Origin: Erythrobacter sp.
GTDB lineage: Bacteria; Pseudomonadota; Alphaproteobacteria; Sphingomonadales; Sphingomonadaceae
Direction: 5' to 3'
DNA: 64,000 bases
NCBI GenBank assembly: GCA_023653115.1
Contig: JAMNXO010000003.1
Span: 121,412 to 185,411, forward strand
Below are positions 1-8,380 of this stretch, one piece after another. The translations under genes and the position numbers were made by a program. Numbering within the stretch: the stretch's first letter is position 1; every line of letters starts with the position of its first letter. A model generated the notes under the pieces. It saw only the letters and a list, made by a program, of their open reading frames with translations, did no database searches and was not told the origin of the DNA.

Positions 1-1255
1 CGGATATTCCATCCCGCCGACCGGCCCGTTGACGGACTGCGCGGTGGGATAGGGATAATCGAAGCTGAAGCGCGAATAGACCTTCAGCGTGTGGACCACG
101 GCGGCGGTGGAATACTTCTTCCAAAGGTCGCCGCCTTCCTTGGGCCAGAAGCTCATGGCGAGCACGGTTTCGTTCTCAGCGCCGGGCTGCTTCACCCCTT
201 GCGCGTCCCACATGAACTTGCGGCTGGAAGCCCAGGCGAAATCGCGCACATTGGTGGCGGCGAACTTCCAGGTCTTGGTGCCCTTGGGGTTGCCGGCTTC
301 GGCAGCGGCGGCTTCCTGCGGGGTGACGATGAACATCGGTGCGGCGGCATCCTTGGCCGTCTCCAGCCGCTGACGCTGGGCGGCGGTGAGCACGGCGTCA
401 GGGTTCTGGATCGTGCCGGTCGCAGCGATGATGTGGTCCGACGGCACCGTCAGATCGACCTCGTAATCGCCGAATTCGAGCGTGAATTCGCCGCGGCCAA
501 GGAACTCCTTGTTGTGCCAGCCTTCGTAGTCCGAATAGACCACCATGCGCGGGAACCACTGGGCGAGCAGGAAGATATCGTTGCCGCCCTTGCGCGGATC
601 ATCGGGGAAGTGCTCGTAGCCCGAACGCGCGTTGATCGCGTCTTCCTCGACAATGTTGAACGCCCATTCGATCGCGAATTCGGTGGTCTCGCCCGGCGCG
701 AGCGGCGCGGGCAGATCGACCCGCATCAGCGTGCCGACGATGGTGTGCGGCAGGGCCGCGCCGTCCATCAGCGTCACTGCGCTGATATCATAGCCATACT
801 CGTTATCGGCCATCGCCTGCTGGCGGCGCAGTTCGTCCATCGACAGCTTGGTCGGCTCGGAGGCCGAACCGAGGCTCACCTTCGGCCCGCGCCGGCCAGG
901 GCCGCCGAACGCATCGGTCAGCTCGGCCATCGAATCGCGCTTGAAGATGTTCTGATCGAGCTGGAGCCACAGCCACGGCAGCGCGTCGGGCGAATTGTTG
1001 GTGTAGCGGATTGTCGCCTTCGCAGTCAGGCGGCGCTTGGTCTCGTCGAGCGTGGCGGTGATCTTGTAATCGACTTTCTGCTGCCAGTATTCGTGGCCCG
1101 GCGCGCCGCTCGCATTGCGGGTGGTGCTGGGATCGGGCAGCACTTCATCAAGCTGGCGGAACTTGTCTTCAAAGCTCCCCTTGGTCTGCTGCACGCCCTG
1201 GGCAGAGGCGGGGATTGGCAAGCAGCAGCGCGGCGACAAACAGCAGGAAACGCAA
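1..1255 (-). CDS. M1 family metallopeptidase, N-terminal part, apparent frameshift
   Basis: Partial gene; its C-terminus lies beyond the left edge. About 400 readable residues form the N-terminal beta-domain of an M1 (aminopeptidase N-like) zinc peptidase and end in GGMEY, the start of the G-x-M-E-N substrate-binding motif, so the HExxH zinc site is outside the window. A signal peptide (RFLLFVAALLLANP) starts at a TTG at 1255 with GGAGA six bases upstream. The peptide frame and the mature frame (ASAQGVQQTKGSFEDKF) do not agree: they join only if one base is removed from the G4 run at 1210-1213. As written, the signal-peptide frame stops near 1169. Either the assembly has a homopolymer error or the gene is broken or phase-variable. 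The family assignment is firm; the start is less so. Confidence 0.8.
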
Positions 1256-1372
1256 GGGCGCTCTCCGGAAAGGGGGGATGTGACAGGTTGATGAACCTTG
1301 GTCACAGCCCAAAAGTTCCGGCCGCGCAAGGCGGAAATTGTCTTTGGCCCGTGCTCCGCCTATCGCCGCGCG

Positions 1373-1558
1373 ATGACCGAGCCCGACTGGCACGCCCTGC
1401 ACGAAGCCGCCTGCGCCCGCGGGCAAGCGACCTATCGCGATCCCGAGACCGGCTACACCGTGTTCACGCGCGTCGCGCACCTGAAGCGCGGCAAGTGCTG
1501 CGGATCGGCCTGCCGCCACTGCCCCTATGGTCACGAAGCTGTCCTGCCGCTGCGCTGA
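1373..1558 (+). CDS. DUF5522 family small cysteine-rich protein
   Basis: A 61-residue protein starting MTEPDWHALHEAAC. It ends with the block GKCCGSACRHCPYGH, whose CCG-x-x-CRHCPY pattern is the hallmark of the small DUF5522 family. The four clustered cysteines and the histidine suggest metal binding, but no function is established. An in-frame upstream start at 1298 would add 25 residues unlike the family, so the ATG at 1373 is preferred. It runs divergently from the M1 peptidase and ends 55 nt before the formaldehyde dehydrogenase gene. Confidence 0.75.
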   Translation: MTEPDWHALHEAACARGQATYRDPETGYTVFTRVAHLKRGKCCGSACRHCPYGHEAVLPLR

Positions 1559-1613
1559 GACTTGCCAAGCTGCAAACCTGCGGGAATAGGCGTTTGCCCA
1601 AGGAGACCCGCCC

Positions 1614-2726
1614 ATGAAGACCCGCGCCGCCGTTGCCTTTGCCGCCAAACAACCGCTCGAAATTGTCGAGCTTGATCTCGAAGGCCCCAAGGCCGGTGAA
1701 GTGCTGGTCGAAATCATGGCGACCGGCATCTGCCACACCGATGCCTACACGCTCGACGGGTTCGACAGCGAGGGCATCTTTCCCTCTGTGCTCGGCCACG
1801 AGGGCGCAGGCATCGTGCGCGAAGTGGGCGCGGGCGTGACGAGCGTGAAGCCCGGCGATCACGTGATCCCGCTCTACACCCCCGAATGCCGCCAGTGTAA
1901 GTCGTGCCTTTCGGGCAAGACCAACCTGTGCACCGCGATCCGCGCCACGCAGGGCAAGGGCCTGATGCCCGACGGCACCACGCGCTTCAGCTACAAGGGC
2001 CAGCCAATCTTCCACTACATGGGCTGCTCGACCTTCTCGAACTTCACCGTCCTGCCCGAAATCGCGGTCGCCAAGATCCGTGAGGACGCGCCGTTCCAGT
2101 CCGCCTGCTATATCGGCTGCGGGGTGACCACCGGGGTCGGCGCGGTCACCAACACCGCCAAGGTGCAGGTGGGCGACAATGTCGTGGTGTTCGGCCTCGG
2201 CGGGATTGGCCTCAACGTCATTCAGGGCGCGCGGCTGGCCGGCGCGAACCTCATCATCGGCGTCGACATCAATCCGGCGCGCGAGGAATGGGGCAAGCGC
2301 TTCGGCATGACCCACTTCCTCAACTCCAAGGGCCTGAGCCGCGAGGAGACGGTCGCCAAGATCGTCGAAATGACCGACGGGGGCGCGGATTACACCTTCG
2401 ATGCCACCGGCAACACCGAGGTGATGCGCACCGCGCTGGAGGCCTGCCACCGCGGCTGGGGCACCTCGATCATCATCGGCGTGGCCGAAGCGGGTAAGGA
2501 AATCGCCACCCGCCCGTTCCAGCTGGTGACGGGGCGCAACTGGCGCGGCACGGCCTTCGGCGGGGCCAAGGGCCGTACCGATGTGCCCAAGATCGTCGAT
2601 ATGTACATGACCGGCAAGATCGAGATTGATCCGATGATCACCCACGTGATGGGTCTGGAAGAGATCAACACCGCTTTCAATCTGATGCACGAAGGCAAGT
2701 CGATCCGTTCCGTCGTGGTGTTCTGA
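1614..2726 (+). CDS. frmA: S-(hydroxymethyl)glutathione dehydrogenase (class III alcohol dehydrogenase)
   Basis: A 370-residue zinc alcohol dehydrogenase that oxidises S-hydroxymethylglutathione (the formaldehyde-glutathione adduct) with NAD, and that in this family also reduces S-nitrosoglutathione. Visible features: catalytic zinc ligand Cys40 in TGICHTD, His62-Glu63 in GHEGAG, structural zinc cysteines 92, 95, 98 and 106 (CRQCKSC...C), and a Rossmann motif GLGGIGLNV near 195. Length and the full-length match to the class III family make this secure. A likely SD (AAGGAG) precedes the ATG. No partner S-formylglutathione hydrolase (frmB) lies next to it, and the alpha/beta hydrolase at 5475 does not resemble FrmB. 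Confidence 0.95.
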   Translation: MKTRAAVAFAAKQPLEIVELDLEGPKAGEVLVEIMATGICHTDAYTLDGFDSEGIFPSVLGHEGAGIVREVGAGVTSVKPGDHVIPLYTPECRQCKSCLSGKTNLCTAIRATQGKGLMPDGTTRFSYKGQPIFHYMGCSTFSNFTVLPEIAVAKIREDAPFQSACYIGCGVTTGVGAVTNTAKVQVGDNVVVFGLGGIGLNVIQGARLAGANLIIGVDINPAREEWGKRFGMTHFLNSKGLSREETVAKIVEMTDGGADYTFDATGNTEVMRTALEACHRGWGTSIIIGVAEAGKEIATRPFQLVTGRNWRGTAFGGAKGRTDVPKIVDMYMTGKIEIDPMITHVMGLEEINTAFNLMHEGKSIRSVVVF

Positions 2727-2813
2727 CCTTGCGCTCGCCGGTGGTTAACCGGCTGGTTACGCCGCAGGGCTAGGGGTTAGCCGCGCGCAAGCCGCGTGCG
2801 TCCAAGGTTAGCC

Positions 2814-3914
2814 ATGTACCACAGCAGGATTGCAGCCGGCACGCCGACTGTCACAGCGATAGCGGGCTTCCCGCCCGAGATTGACGCGCTGGCGCAAGGC
2901 AACCTTGCGGGCCACGGCTTCCTGCGTGCGGCATGGTATCACGGCGCGGGCGAGGCGGCTGGCTGCACGCTGATCGTCCGGCGCGGCGCGGGCGACATGG
3001 GCGGCGCGCCGATCGCGGCGATCCCGACTGTCGGCTTCGGCCCGGCGCTGCTCCGCGCCCGCAAGGTTTCGGGCAGTTACTGGCCATTCCGCGCCCCCTT
3101 GCTGGCCCCCGATTGCAGCGCGCAAGAATTGGCCGAAGCGCTGCGCCATCCCGCCGCGGCGCGCAGCCTTGGCCCGCTTTGGCGGATCGGCCCGACGCGG
3201 CTTGATGACCCGGTCACCCTGCGCTTTGTCGAAGCGGCCCGTCTGGCGCGCTGGACAGTCTTGTCGCGTCCGGCCGGCACCAGCTGGGTGATCGATCTCG
3301 ATCCTGCCGCGCCCAAGGGCAACACCCGCAGTTCGGTCGCGCGAAAGCTGCGTGCCGGATGGCGCAAGCTGGAGGCGCTGGGCACCCCGCACTGGCGCTA
3401 TGTGCGCGGCGCACAGTGGAACGCGGACGTGCTGGCCGATCTTGCCCGGATCGAGGCCGACAGCTGGATCGCGCGCACCACCGATGGCAGCGGGGCAAAA
3501 TTTCTTACCCCGCAAAAGCGCGCCCAATGGCTGGCCATGATCGCCGATCCGGTGCTGGCGCAAAGCCTGTCGGCAACGCTGCTGATGCTGGACGAACGGC
3601 CGATCGGCTTCAGCTTCGATTGCGACGATGGCCCAATCCGGTACGCGATCGCCGGAACCCATGTCGAGGATCTGAAGCACTGCTATATCGGCAAACATAT
3701 CAATTACCGGGCAATGGATGATGCAACGGCAAATGGCCTGCGGCTGATGGATCTGGGCTCGGGGGACACTGGCTACAAGCGCGAAATGGGCGCGACGGCG
3801 GGCTATGCGCTGGCCGATCTGCTGTTCGTGCGCAATCCGCTTGCGGCGCGGGTGCTGGCGCGGATCTGGGGCGGGGCGCCGCCGCTGCCGCCGCAGGGTG
3901 CCGCGCATGGCTGA
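2814..3914 (+). CDS. GNAT-type acetyltransferase (BioF2/CelD-like)
   Basis: A 366-residue protein of the long GNAT group found in exopolysaccharide loci (BioF2-like, Acetyltransf_6). The C-terminal half has the typical run: a substrate segment rich in Trp/Arg, the strand LLMLDERPIGFSFDCDDG, then the helix LKHCYIGKHINYRAMDDATANGLRLMDLGSGDTGYKREMG, characteristic of this family. The ATG at 2814 has AAGG six bases upstream and is preferred over a GTG at 2796. It overlaps the next gene by 8 bp, indicating translational coupling to the polysaccharide flippase, so acylation of a cell-surface polysaccharide or its precursor is a reasonable inference. The substrate is unknown. Confidence 0.75.
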   Translation: MYHSRIAAGTPTVTAIAGFPPEIDALAQGNLAGHGFLRAAWYHGAGEAAGCTLIVRRGAGDMGGAPIAAIPTVGFGPALLRARKVSGSYWPFRAPLLAPDCSAQELAEALRHPAAARSLGPLWRIGPTRLDDPVTLRFVEAARLARWTVLSRPAGTSWVIDLDPAAPKGNTRSSVARKLRAGWRKLEALGTPHWRYVRGAQWNADVLADLARIEADSWIARTTDGSGAKFLTPQKRAQWLAMIADPVLAQSLSATLLMLDERPIGFSFDCDDGPIRYAIAGTHVEDLKHCYIGKHINYRAMDDATANGLRLMDLGSGDTGYKREMGATAGYALADLLFVRNPLAARVLARIWGGAPPLPPQGAAHG

Positions 3915-5418
3915 GGCCGACCGGCTTTCTCCCGCTGTCTCGCTCGCCGCGCAGGTCCGCACGGCGGTGCTGTGGCGCTCGGGCAGCCAGGTGTTCACGC
4001 AGATCGTGTCCTGGTGTTCCACGCTGATCGTGATCCGCCTGCTGGCGCCGCAGGATTACGGCCTGTTCGCGATGGCGCAGGTGATGCTGGTGCTGCTGAG
4101 CACGATGAACGGCTGGGGCCTCGCCTCGGCACTGATCCGCGAGGAGCACGTCAGCGAAGAACGCCTGCGCCAGACGCTGGGGATGCTGATCCTGCTCAAT
4201 GCCGGCTTGGCGCTGGCGCAGTTCCTTGCCGCGCCGCTGGTCGCCATGTGGTTCGATCAGCCGCAGGTGGCAGAGCTGCTGCGGGTGCAATCGCTGCTCT
4301 ATCTCGGCGTGCCGTTCTGCGCGCTGCCGCACGCGATGCTCAGCCGCAAAATGGATTTCCGCCGCCCCGCGCAGGTGCGCCTCGCTGCCGCGCTGGCGGG
4401 CGCGAGTGTGGCGCTCACCGGCGCGTTTTCGGGCTGGGGCGTGTGGACGCTGGTTGCCGCGCCCATGGCGATGCTGCTGACCGAGGCGACCGGCATGACC
4501 CTTGCCGCGCGCGCGCCGATCCGCCCGAGCTTCCGCTTTGCCGGCGCCGGCCATATCGCAGGCTTCGGCGGAGTGATGACGGCGACCCAATTGTTCTGGT
4601 TCGTGCAGAGCCAGGCGGATGTGATGATCGCGGGCCGCGTGCTCGATCCGCATGATCTCGGCGTCTACTCCACCGGTCTGTTTCTGGCGCAGCTGCTGGC
4701 CGCCAAGTTCGTGCCGCCGATCAACGAGATCGCCTATGCCGCCTATTCGCGCCAGCAGGTGACCGGGCCGGAGCCGCTCTACGCCACGATCCGGCTGGTG
4801 ATGATGGTGGCGCTGCCCGCCTATGCCGGGCTCGCCGTGATCGCGCCGGTGCTGGTGCCGGTGCTGCTGGGCGAAAAGTGGCTGGAGATCGTCCCGCTAC
4901 TGCCGATCCTCGCGGTCGCCATGAGTATGCTGACGCTGCAGATCCTGTTCGCGCCGGCCACCAATGCCCGCGGCGTGCCGCTCGCAGCGCTCAGGATCAC
5001 GATGCTGGGCAGCGTGGTGATGCCTTGCGCCTTCCTGATCGGATCGCAGTGGGGGGTGACAGGCTTTGCCTGGGGCTGGGTTGGCGGGATGGCAGTGCTG
5101 GCCAGCGCGACGGTGACGCTGTCGGGCCGGATCATCGGGCTCAGCTGGAGCGGGCTGGCGCGCGCCGTCGCTCCGCCGCTTGGCGCTGCGCTGGTGATGG
5201 CGGCAGGCGTGGCGCTGGTGCTGGCGGTGATGCCGCCGCTGCTGCCGCTGGCGGTGCTGGCGAGCGCGGTGCTGCTCGGGATCACGCTCTATTGCGCTGC
5301 GCTCCGGCTGATCGCGCCGGACCGGATGGCCGAGGCGCTGCGCTTCCTGCGCGAACAGGGCGAAGCCCAGCCAGCGCCCGCTCCGGCCCAAGCTCCGGCC
5401 CAGGCTCCAGCAGAGTAA
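3907..5418 (+). CDS. Lipopolysaccharide/oligosaccharide flippase (Wzx-type, MOP superfamily)
   Basis: A 503-residue polytopic inner-membrane protein with about 12-14 hydrophobic segments. The N-terminal pattern (VLWRSGSQVFTQIVSWCSTLIVIRLLAPQDYGLFAM) is the classic signature of the polysaccharide biosynthesis/RfbX-like flippases that move lipid-linked oligosaccharides across the inner membrane. The start codon overlaps the stop of the acetyltransferase (ATGGCTGA). The tail carries a short Ala-Pro-Gln repeat (QAPAQAPAQAPAE) after the last membrane segment, probably a flexible cytoplasmic extension. No glycosyltransferase is adjacent, so the polysaccharide involved cannot be named. Confidence 0.88.
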   Translation: MAEADRLSPAVSLAAQVRTAVLWRSGSQVFTQIVSWCSTLIVIRLLAPQDYGLFAMAQVMLVLLSTMNGWGLASALIREEHVSEERLRQTLGMLILLNAGLALAQFLAAPLVAMWFDQPQVAELLRVQSLLYLGVPFCALPHAMLSRKMDFRRPAQVRLAAALAGASVALTGAFSGWGVWTLVAAPMAMLLTEATGMTLAARAPIRPSFRFAGAGHIAGFGGVMTATQLFWFVQSQADVMIAGRVLDPHDLGVYSTGLFLAQLLAAKFVPPINEIAYAAYSRQQVTGPEPLYATIRLVMMVALPAYAGLAVIAPVLVPVLLGEKWLEIVPLLPILAVAMSMLTLQILFAPATNARGVPLAALRITMLGSVVMPCAFLIGSQWGVTGFAWGWVGGMAVLASATVTLSGRIIGLSWSGLARAVAPPLGAALVMAAGVALVLAVMPPLLPLAVLASAVLLGITLYCAALRLIAPDRMAEALRFLREQGEAQPAPAPAQAPAQAPAE

Positions 5419-5474
5419 CCCCTGCCAAAAGCGCGCGATTGACTTGGGCCAAGCGATCCGGTTGGGCGGTTGGC

Positions 5475-6347
5475 ATGAGCGCACATCGTCCGGCCCCCGT
5501 CACCCGCCTTTACTCCGTCAACGGCATCGACCTTGCGGTGCACGAATGGCCCGCCGAGGGCAGCGCCGCCCCGTTGGTGTTCGCCCATGCCACCGGCTTT
5601 CACGGACGGGTGTGGGGCGCGATTGCCGATGCCTTCCCCGAACGTGCCGTCTACGCGATCGACCTGCGCGGCCACGGACAGTCGGGCGGCGGGCCGATCG
5701 ACGACTGGCGGATCATGGCAAGCGATGTCGCGGGCTTCCTCGATCAGGCCGGGATTTCCGGCGCTGTCGGCATCGGCCATTCGATGGGGGCACACACCTT
5801 GTTGCAGGTGGCCGCCGACCATCCGGATGCCTTCAAGCGCTTGATATTGTTCGATCCGGTGATCCTCGCACCTGAATTCTACGCGCCGGGTGATCCGCTC
5901 TACACCGCCGACAATCCGCACCCCGCGATCCGCCGCAAGCGCGATTTCGCCTCGCCCGAAGCGATGATGGAGCGGTTCCGGACGCGCGATCCCTATGACC
6001 TGTTCGACGCCCGCGTGTTCGAGGATTACTGCCGCTTCGGCCTCGCCCCGGCGCTGGCGGGGGACGGCATGGAGCTGGCCTGTTCGCCCGAGATGGAGGC
6101 GAGCGTCTATGCCTCGAGCCGCAGCAATGGCGCGCTGCTGGATGCAGTAAAGCAGGTGGCGATCCCGGTGCTGGTGGTGCGCGCGCAGCACACCGATCTG
6201 CAGGATTTCAAGAGCTCGCCGACCTGGCCCGCGCTGGCCGAACACCTGCCGCAGGGCACCGATCTCTATCGCCCCGACATGACCCATTTCCACCCGTTCC
6301 AGGACCCGGAAGATGCCGCGCGGATCATTGCCGAGTGGGCGGGGTAA
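5475..6347 (+). CDS. Alpha/beta hydrolase
   Basis: A 290-residue alpha/beta-hydrolase fold protein. The nucleophile elbow is GHSMG with Ser103; an oxyanion-hole region HATGFHG lies near 38-44, and a likely catalytic His occurs in DMTHFHPF near the C-terminus. The strand DLRGHGQSGG is typical of the esterase/epoxide hydrolase-like group. The ATG at 5475 is chosen because the homology-like region begins there (LYSVNGIDLAVHEW). It is 56 nt after the flippase on the same strand and could be cotranscribed. The substrate is not predictable. Confidence 0.85.
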   Translation: MSAHRPAPVTRLYSVNGIDLAVHEWPAEGSAAPLVFAHATGFHGRVWGAIADAFPERAVYAIDLRGHGQSGGGPIDDWRIMASDVAGFLDQAGISGAVGIGHSMGAHTLLQVAADHPDAFKRLILFDPVILAPEFYAPGDPLYTADNPHPAIRRKRDFASPEAMMERFRTRDPYDLFDARVFEDYCRFGLAPALAGDGMELACSPEMEASVYASSRSNGALLDAVKQVAIPVLVVRAQHTDLQDFKSSPTWPALAEHLPQGTDLYRPDMTHFHPFQDPEDAARIIAEWAG

Positions 6348-6350
6348 GGC

Positions 6351-6439
6351 GCAGACCGACCGCCCTGCCGCCCCGTCCGGCCGCCATACCGTGATGGTAT
6401 GCTTGGTGGCCGGGCGGGGAGGCGGGGCGGTTGGTCTGC
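6351..6439 (+). other. Long imperfect hairpin at a convergent gene boundary
   Basis: Arms 6351-6390 and 6396-6439 can pair over about 40 bp around a short loop (GTGAT). Most departures from perfect pairing are G-T positions, which would be G-U wobbles in RNA; a few bases bulge near the loop. It lies directly after the stop of the alpha/beta hydrolase and before the convergent fliS. It lacks a clear U-run, so it may be a processing or factor-dependent termination structure, or a REP-like palindromic element. Confidence 0.55.
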
Positions 6440-6457
6440 GTCGCGCGAAAGCGCGAC
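6440..6457 (+). terminator. Perfect 7-bp hairpin with GAAA loop
   Basis: GTCGCGC-GAAA-GCGCGAC forms a perfect seven-base-pair stem capped by a GNRA tetraloop. It follows immediately after the long hairpin and precedes the parS palindrome. It may stabilise the 3' end of the hydrolase transcript. No U-tract follows, so intrinsic termination is doubtful. Confidence 0.4.
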
Positions 6458-6481
6458 ACGCAAGCAAGAATGTTCTACAAA

Positions 6482-6497
6482 TGTTTCACGTGAAACA
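6482..6497. promoter_or_regulatory. parS: parS centromere site (ParB binding)
   Basis: TGTTTCACGTGAAACA is a perfect 16-bp palindrome identical to the broadly conserved bacterial parS consensus bound by chromosomal ParB. It starts in the non-coding gap between the convergent hydrolase and fliS genes and ends one base before the fliS stop codon. Chromosomal parS sites generally cluster near the replication origin, so this suggests an origin-proximal location; that is inference, since no parA, parB or dnaA is in the window. Confidence 0.85.
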
Positions 6498-6872
6498 CTA
6501 ACCTGCCGCCTCTAGCAAATCCCTGATATCATTTCTGATTCTGGCGATTTCTGCGGTATCGGCCTGTAGGAAATTGGCCGCGATCTGGCTCGCCAGGCCG
6601 CCATAAAAGGCCTTGAGACTGGCGTGCAAGGGATGCTCCGGTGCGACCGATCCGGCCAGCCACACCATGATCGTCTGCGCCCGCACCAGCGGCTCACGAA
6701 CCGCCAACGACCCGCGTTCGGCTGCGGTATGCGCGTGCAACAGGGCGGCCATCGCCTCCTCAAGGCAGATACGCGTGAGATCGGCCGCGCTCGATGCCTC
6801 GATCCGTGCGTCAAGCTCGACCCGGCGATAGGCGGCCGCCGGATTGCGGGACAGCATCTGCATCGCGCGCAC
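6498..6872 (-). CDS. fliS: Flagellar export chaperone FliS
   Basis: A 124-residue helical protein (121 residues if the ATG at 6863, which has AGGGG eight bases upstream, is the start instead of the GTG at 6872). FliS binds the C-terminus of flagellin in the cytoplasm and delivers it to the export gate. Family-like features are the N-terminal NPAAAYRRVELDARIEAS and the amphipathic helix ending in LASQIAANFLQADTAEIARIRNDIRDLLEAA. It follows fliD after two bases and so shares the FliA-type promoter upstream of fliD. FliS is typical of gamma/beta-type flagella; many alphaproteobacteria use FlaF/FlbT instead, neither of which is seen here. Confidence 0.85.
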   Translation of the reverse strand: MRAMQMLSRNPAAAYRRVELDARIEASSAADLTRICLEEAMAALLHAHTAAERGSLAVREPLVRAQTIMVWLAGSVAPEHPLHASLKAFYGGLASQIAANFLQADTAEIARIRNDIRDLLEAAG

Positions 6873-6874
6873 CC

Positions 6875-8311
6875 CTAGTTATCGTCGGTCGACCACGCTG
6901 CCACCTGCGCGCGCAGGAAGGTCAGCGTCGATTGCGAGGCGGCCACGCGGCGTTCGGAGGCGACGAATTCGCGGGTCAGCCGCTCGCGCAGCGCGTCCTG
7001 CTGCTCGCCAATCCGGGTCAGCCGTTCATCGCTATTGGCGATCTGGGTTTCGAACCGCTTGAGCGATCCGCCGAGCGAGCCGGGATCGGCGATCAGGCTG
7101 TTCTCGCGTGCGAAGCGGTCCACGGTGGCGAACACGCCGCTCGGACCGGTGGTGAACATCGCCGCGACCGCATCGGGGCTGGCTTCGAGCGCCCGGTTCA
7201 GCCGCGCGCTATCCAGCTGGAAGGTGCCATCGCGATTAAGCACCAGCCCGAGATCGGCGAGCGTGCGCGGCTCGCCATCGGCCGCGCCCGGCATCACGAT
7301 CCGGCCCGCAAGGCCCGCCAGATCGCGGCGCAACTCGCGCGCGCCCGGATCATTGCCCAGCTCCCCGCCAATCGGGGCGGCCAGATCGTTCACCTGCGCC
7401 ACGATATCGTTCAGCGCGGCAACGAAATCGCCCATCACGCTGGTGATCGCATCGGTGCTGTTGGCAAAGGTCAGGCTGGTGGGCGCGCCGATATTGGTGC
7501 CGGTGAGATCGAGGGTAAAGCCGCCCGGCAGGCCGGTGACGCGGTTGGTGGGGCTGGTCATCTCAACCGTGTCGAGCTTGAAGGTGGCATCGCGCGATGC
7601 AGCGCGCAGTTCGCCCGCGTCGGTGGCCGGGCCCCAGGCGAGATAGCTGAGATCGCCCGCCACAGCAGAAGGGCTGGCAGCGGCGCTGAAGGGTTCCAGC
7701 ACGAAGCCGCTGGCCGCCCCTTCCGCGCCCTTCAGCACCAGCTGCGCGCCGGTGGTGCCGGTGGCGACATAGGCGCTCACCGCGCCGCCGCTCGATTGCG
7801 TGATCTTGGCCGCCAGCGTGGCGAGCGTATCATCGGCGGTGACGCTGATCGACAGCGCGCTGCGGGCGGTATCCGGGGCAAAGCTTGCGCCGTCCACTGT
7901 GCCGAAACGGATCGCCAGCGTGCCTTCGCCCACCAGCGCGTCGCGGCTGGCGTAGGTTTTGGAGACCAGCGTCTGGCCCTGCGCCTGCTGGGTCACCTCA
8001 AGCGAGAAACTGCCGCGCGGGCTGAGGCCGGCGGGCACGGTGACCCGCGCAACGCTGGCATTGGCAATCTGGGGCCGGGGCGCAAGATCGCCGGTGCGGA
8101 TCCGCTCGCCCAGCGCGCTGGCGATGCCGGTCACGGCGTTGCGCAACTGCGCGGCGGCGGACACCTGCGCTTCGAGCGCGGTGCGGCGGGTCTCGGCCGA
8201 CTGGCGCTGCACGGCAAAGCTCGCGGCGGCAATATCCGACGCGAGGCTGATGAAGTCGACGCCGCTGCCAGCGCCGAGGGCCGAAATGATCGAGGAGCCT
8301 GCGTTTTCCAT
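6875..8311 (-). CDS. fliD: Flagellar filament cap protein FliD
   Basis: A 478-residue hook-associated protein 2 that caps the filament and folds exported flagellin. The N-terminus (SSIISALGAGSGVDF) is the conserved FliD start, followed by the long D0/D1 helical region, a beta-rich centre with LEVTQQAQGQTLVS, and a C-terminal coiled region (SLGGSLKRFETQIANSDERLTRIGEQQDALRERLTREF, split by prolines/glycines) typical of FliD_C. A FliA-type promoter ends 8 nt before the ATG, so the mRNA leader would be almost absent. It is cotranscribed with fliS. Confidence 0.93.
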   Translation of the reverse strand: MENAGSSIISALGAGSGVDFISLASDIAAASFAVQRQSAETRRTALEAQVSAAAQLRNAVTGIASALGERIRTGDLAPRPQIANASVARVTVPAGLSPRGSFSLEVTQQAQGQTLVSKTYASRDALVGEGTLAIRFGTVDGASFAPDTARSALSISVTADDTLATLAAKITQSSGGAVSAYVATGTTGAQLVLKGAEGAASGFVLEPFSAAASPSAVAGDLSYLAWGPATDAGELRAASRDATFKLDTVEMTSPTNRVTGLPGGFTLDLTGTNIGAPTSLTFANSTDAITSVMGDFVAALNDIVAQVNDLAAPIGGELGNDPGARELRRDLAGLAGRIVMPGAADGEPRTLADLGLVLNRDGTFQLDSARLNRALEASPDAVAAMFTTGPSGVFATVDRFARENSLIADPGSLGGSLKRFETQIANSDERLTRIGEQQDALRERLTREFVASERRVAASQSTLTFLRAQVAAWSTDDN

Positions 8312-8318
8312 GCCCGGA

Positions 8319-8344
8319 AGAACGGGCGTCAGGGGGCAGGTTTA
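8319..8344 (-). promoter_or_regulatory. FliA (sigma-28) type promoter for fliD-fliS
   Basis: Reading the minus strand, TAAA (8344-8341, within GGCTTAAAC) is followed by 14 nt and then CCCGTTCT (8326-8319). The same TAAA-N14-SCCGYTCT arrangement precedes flagellin, the second stator-like pair and flgM. The predicted start point is within a few bases of the fliD ATG at 8311. Confidence 0.7.
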
Positions 8345-8360
8345 AGCCGCGTTGCCCATC

Positions 8361-8376
8361 CTCCCCTTCAGGGGAG
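8361..8376 (-). terminator. Short hairpin after flhB
   Basis: CTCCCC-TTCA-GGGGAG forms a six-base-pair stem starting 4 nt after the flhB stop codon on the minus strand and lying just upstream of the fliD promoter. No T-run follows, so it may only attenuate read-through from the fliK-flhB operon. Confidence 0.4.
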
Positions 8377-8380
8377 CGGA

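Noticed and set aside
91..1617. Plus-strand 508-codon open frame over the M1 peptidase
   Set aside because: Antisense shadow: the minus strand encodes a recognisable peptidase across the same bases.
1857..1868. GATCACGTGATC palindrome inside the formaldehyde dehydrogenase gene
   Set aside because: Not parS; a 12-bp palindrome in coding sequence with no regulatory context.
2738..2754. GCCGGT-GGTTA-ACCGGC hairpin after the formaldehyde dehydrogenase gene
   Set aside because: Six base pairs without a T-run; too weak to call a terminator.
5835..5844. CAAGCGCTTG, the inner part of the enhancer palindrome, in the alpha/beta hydrolase gene
   Set aside because: Outer arms do not match and there is no sigma-54 promoter nearby; likely chance.
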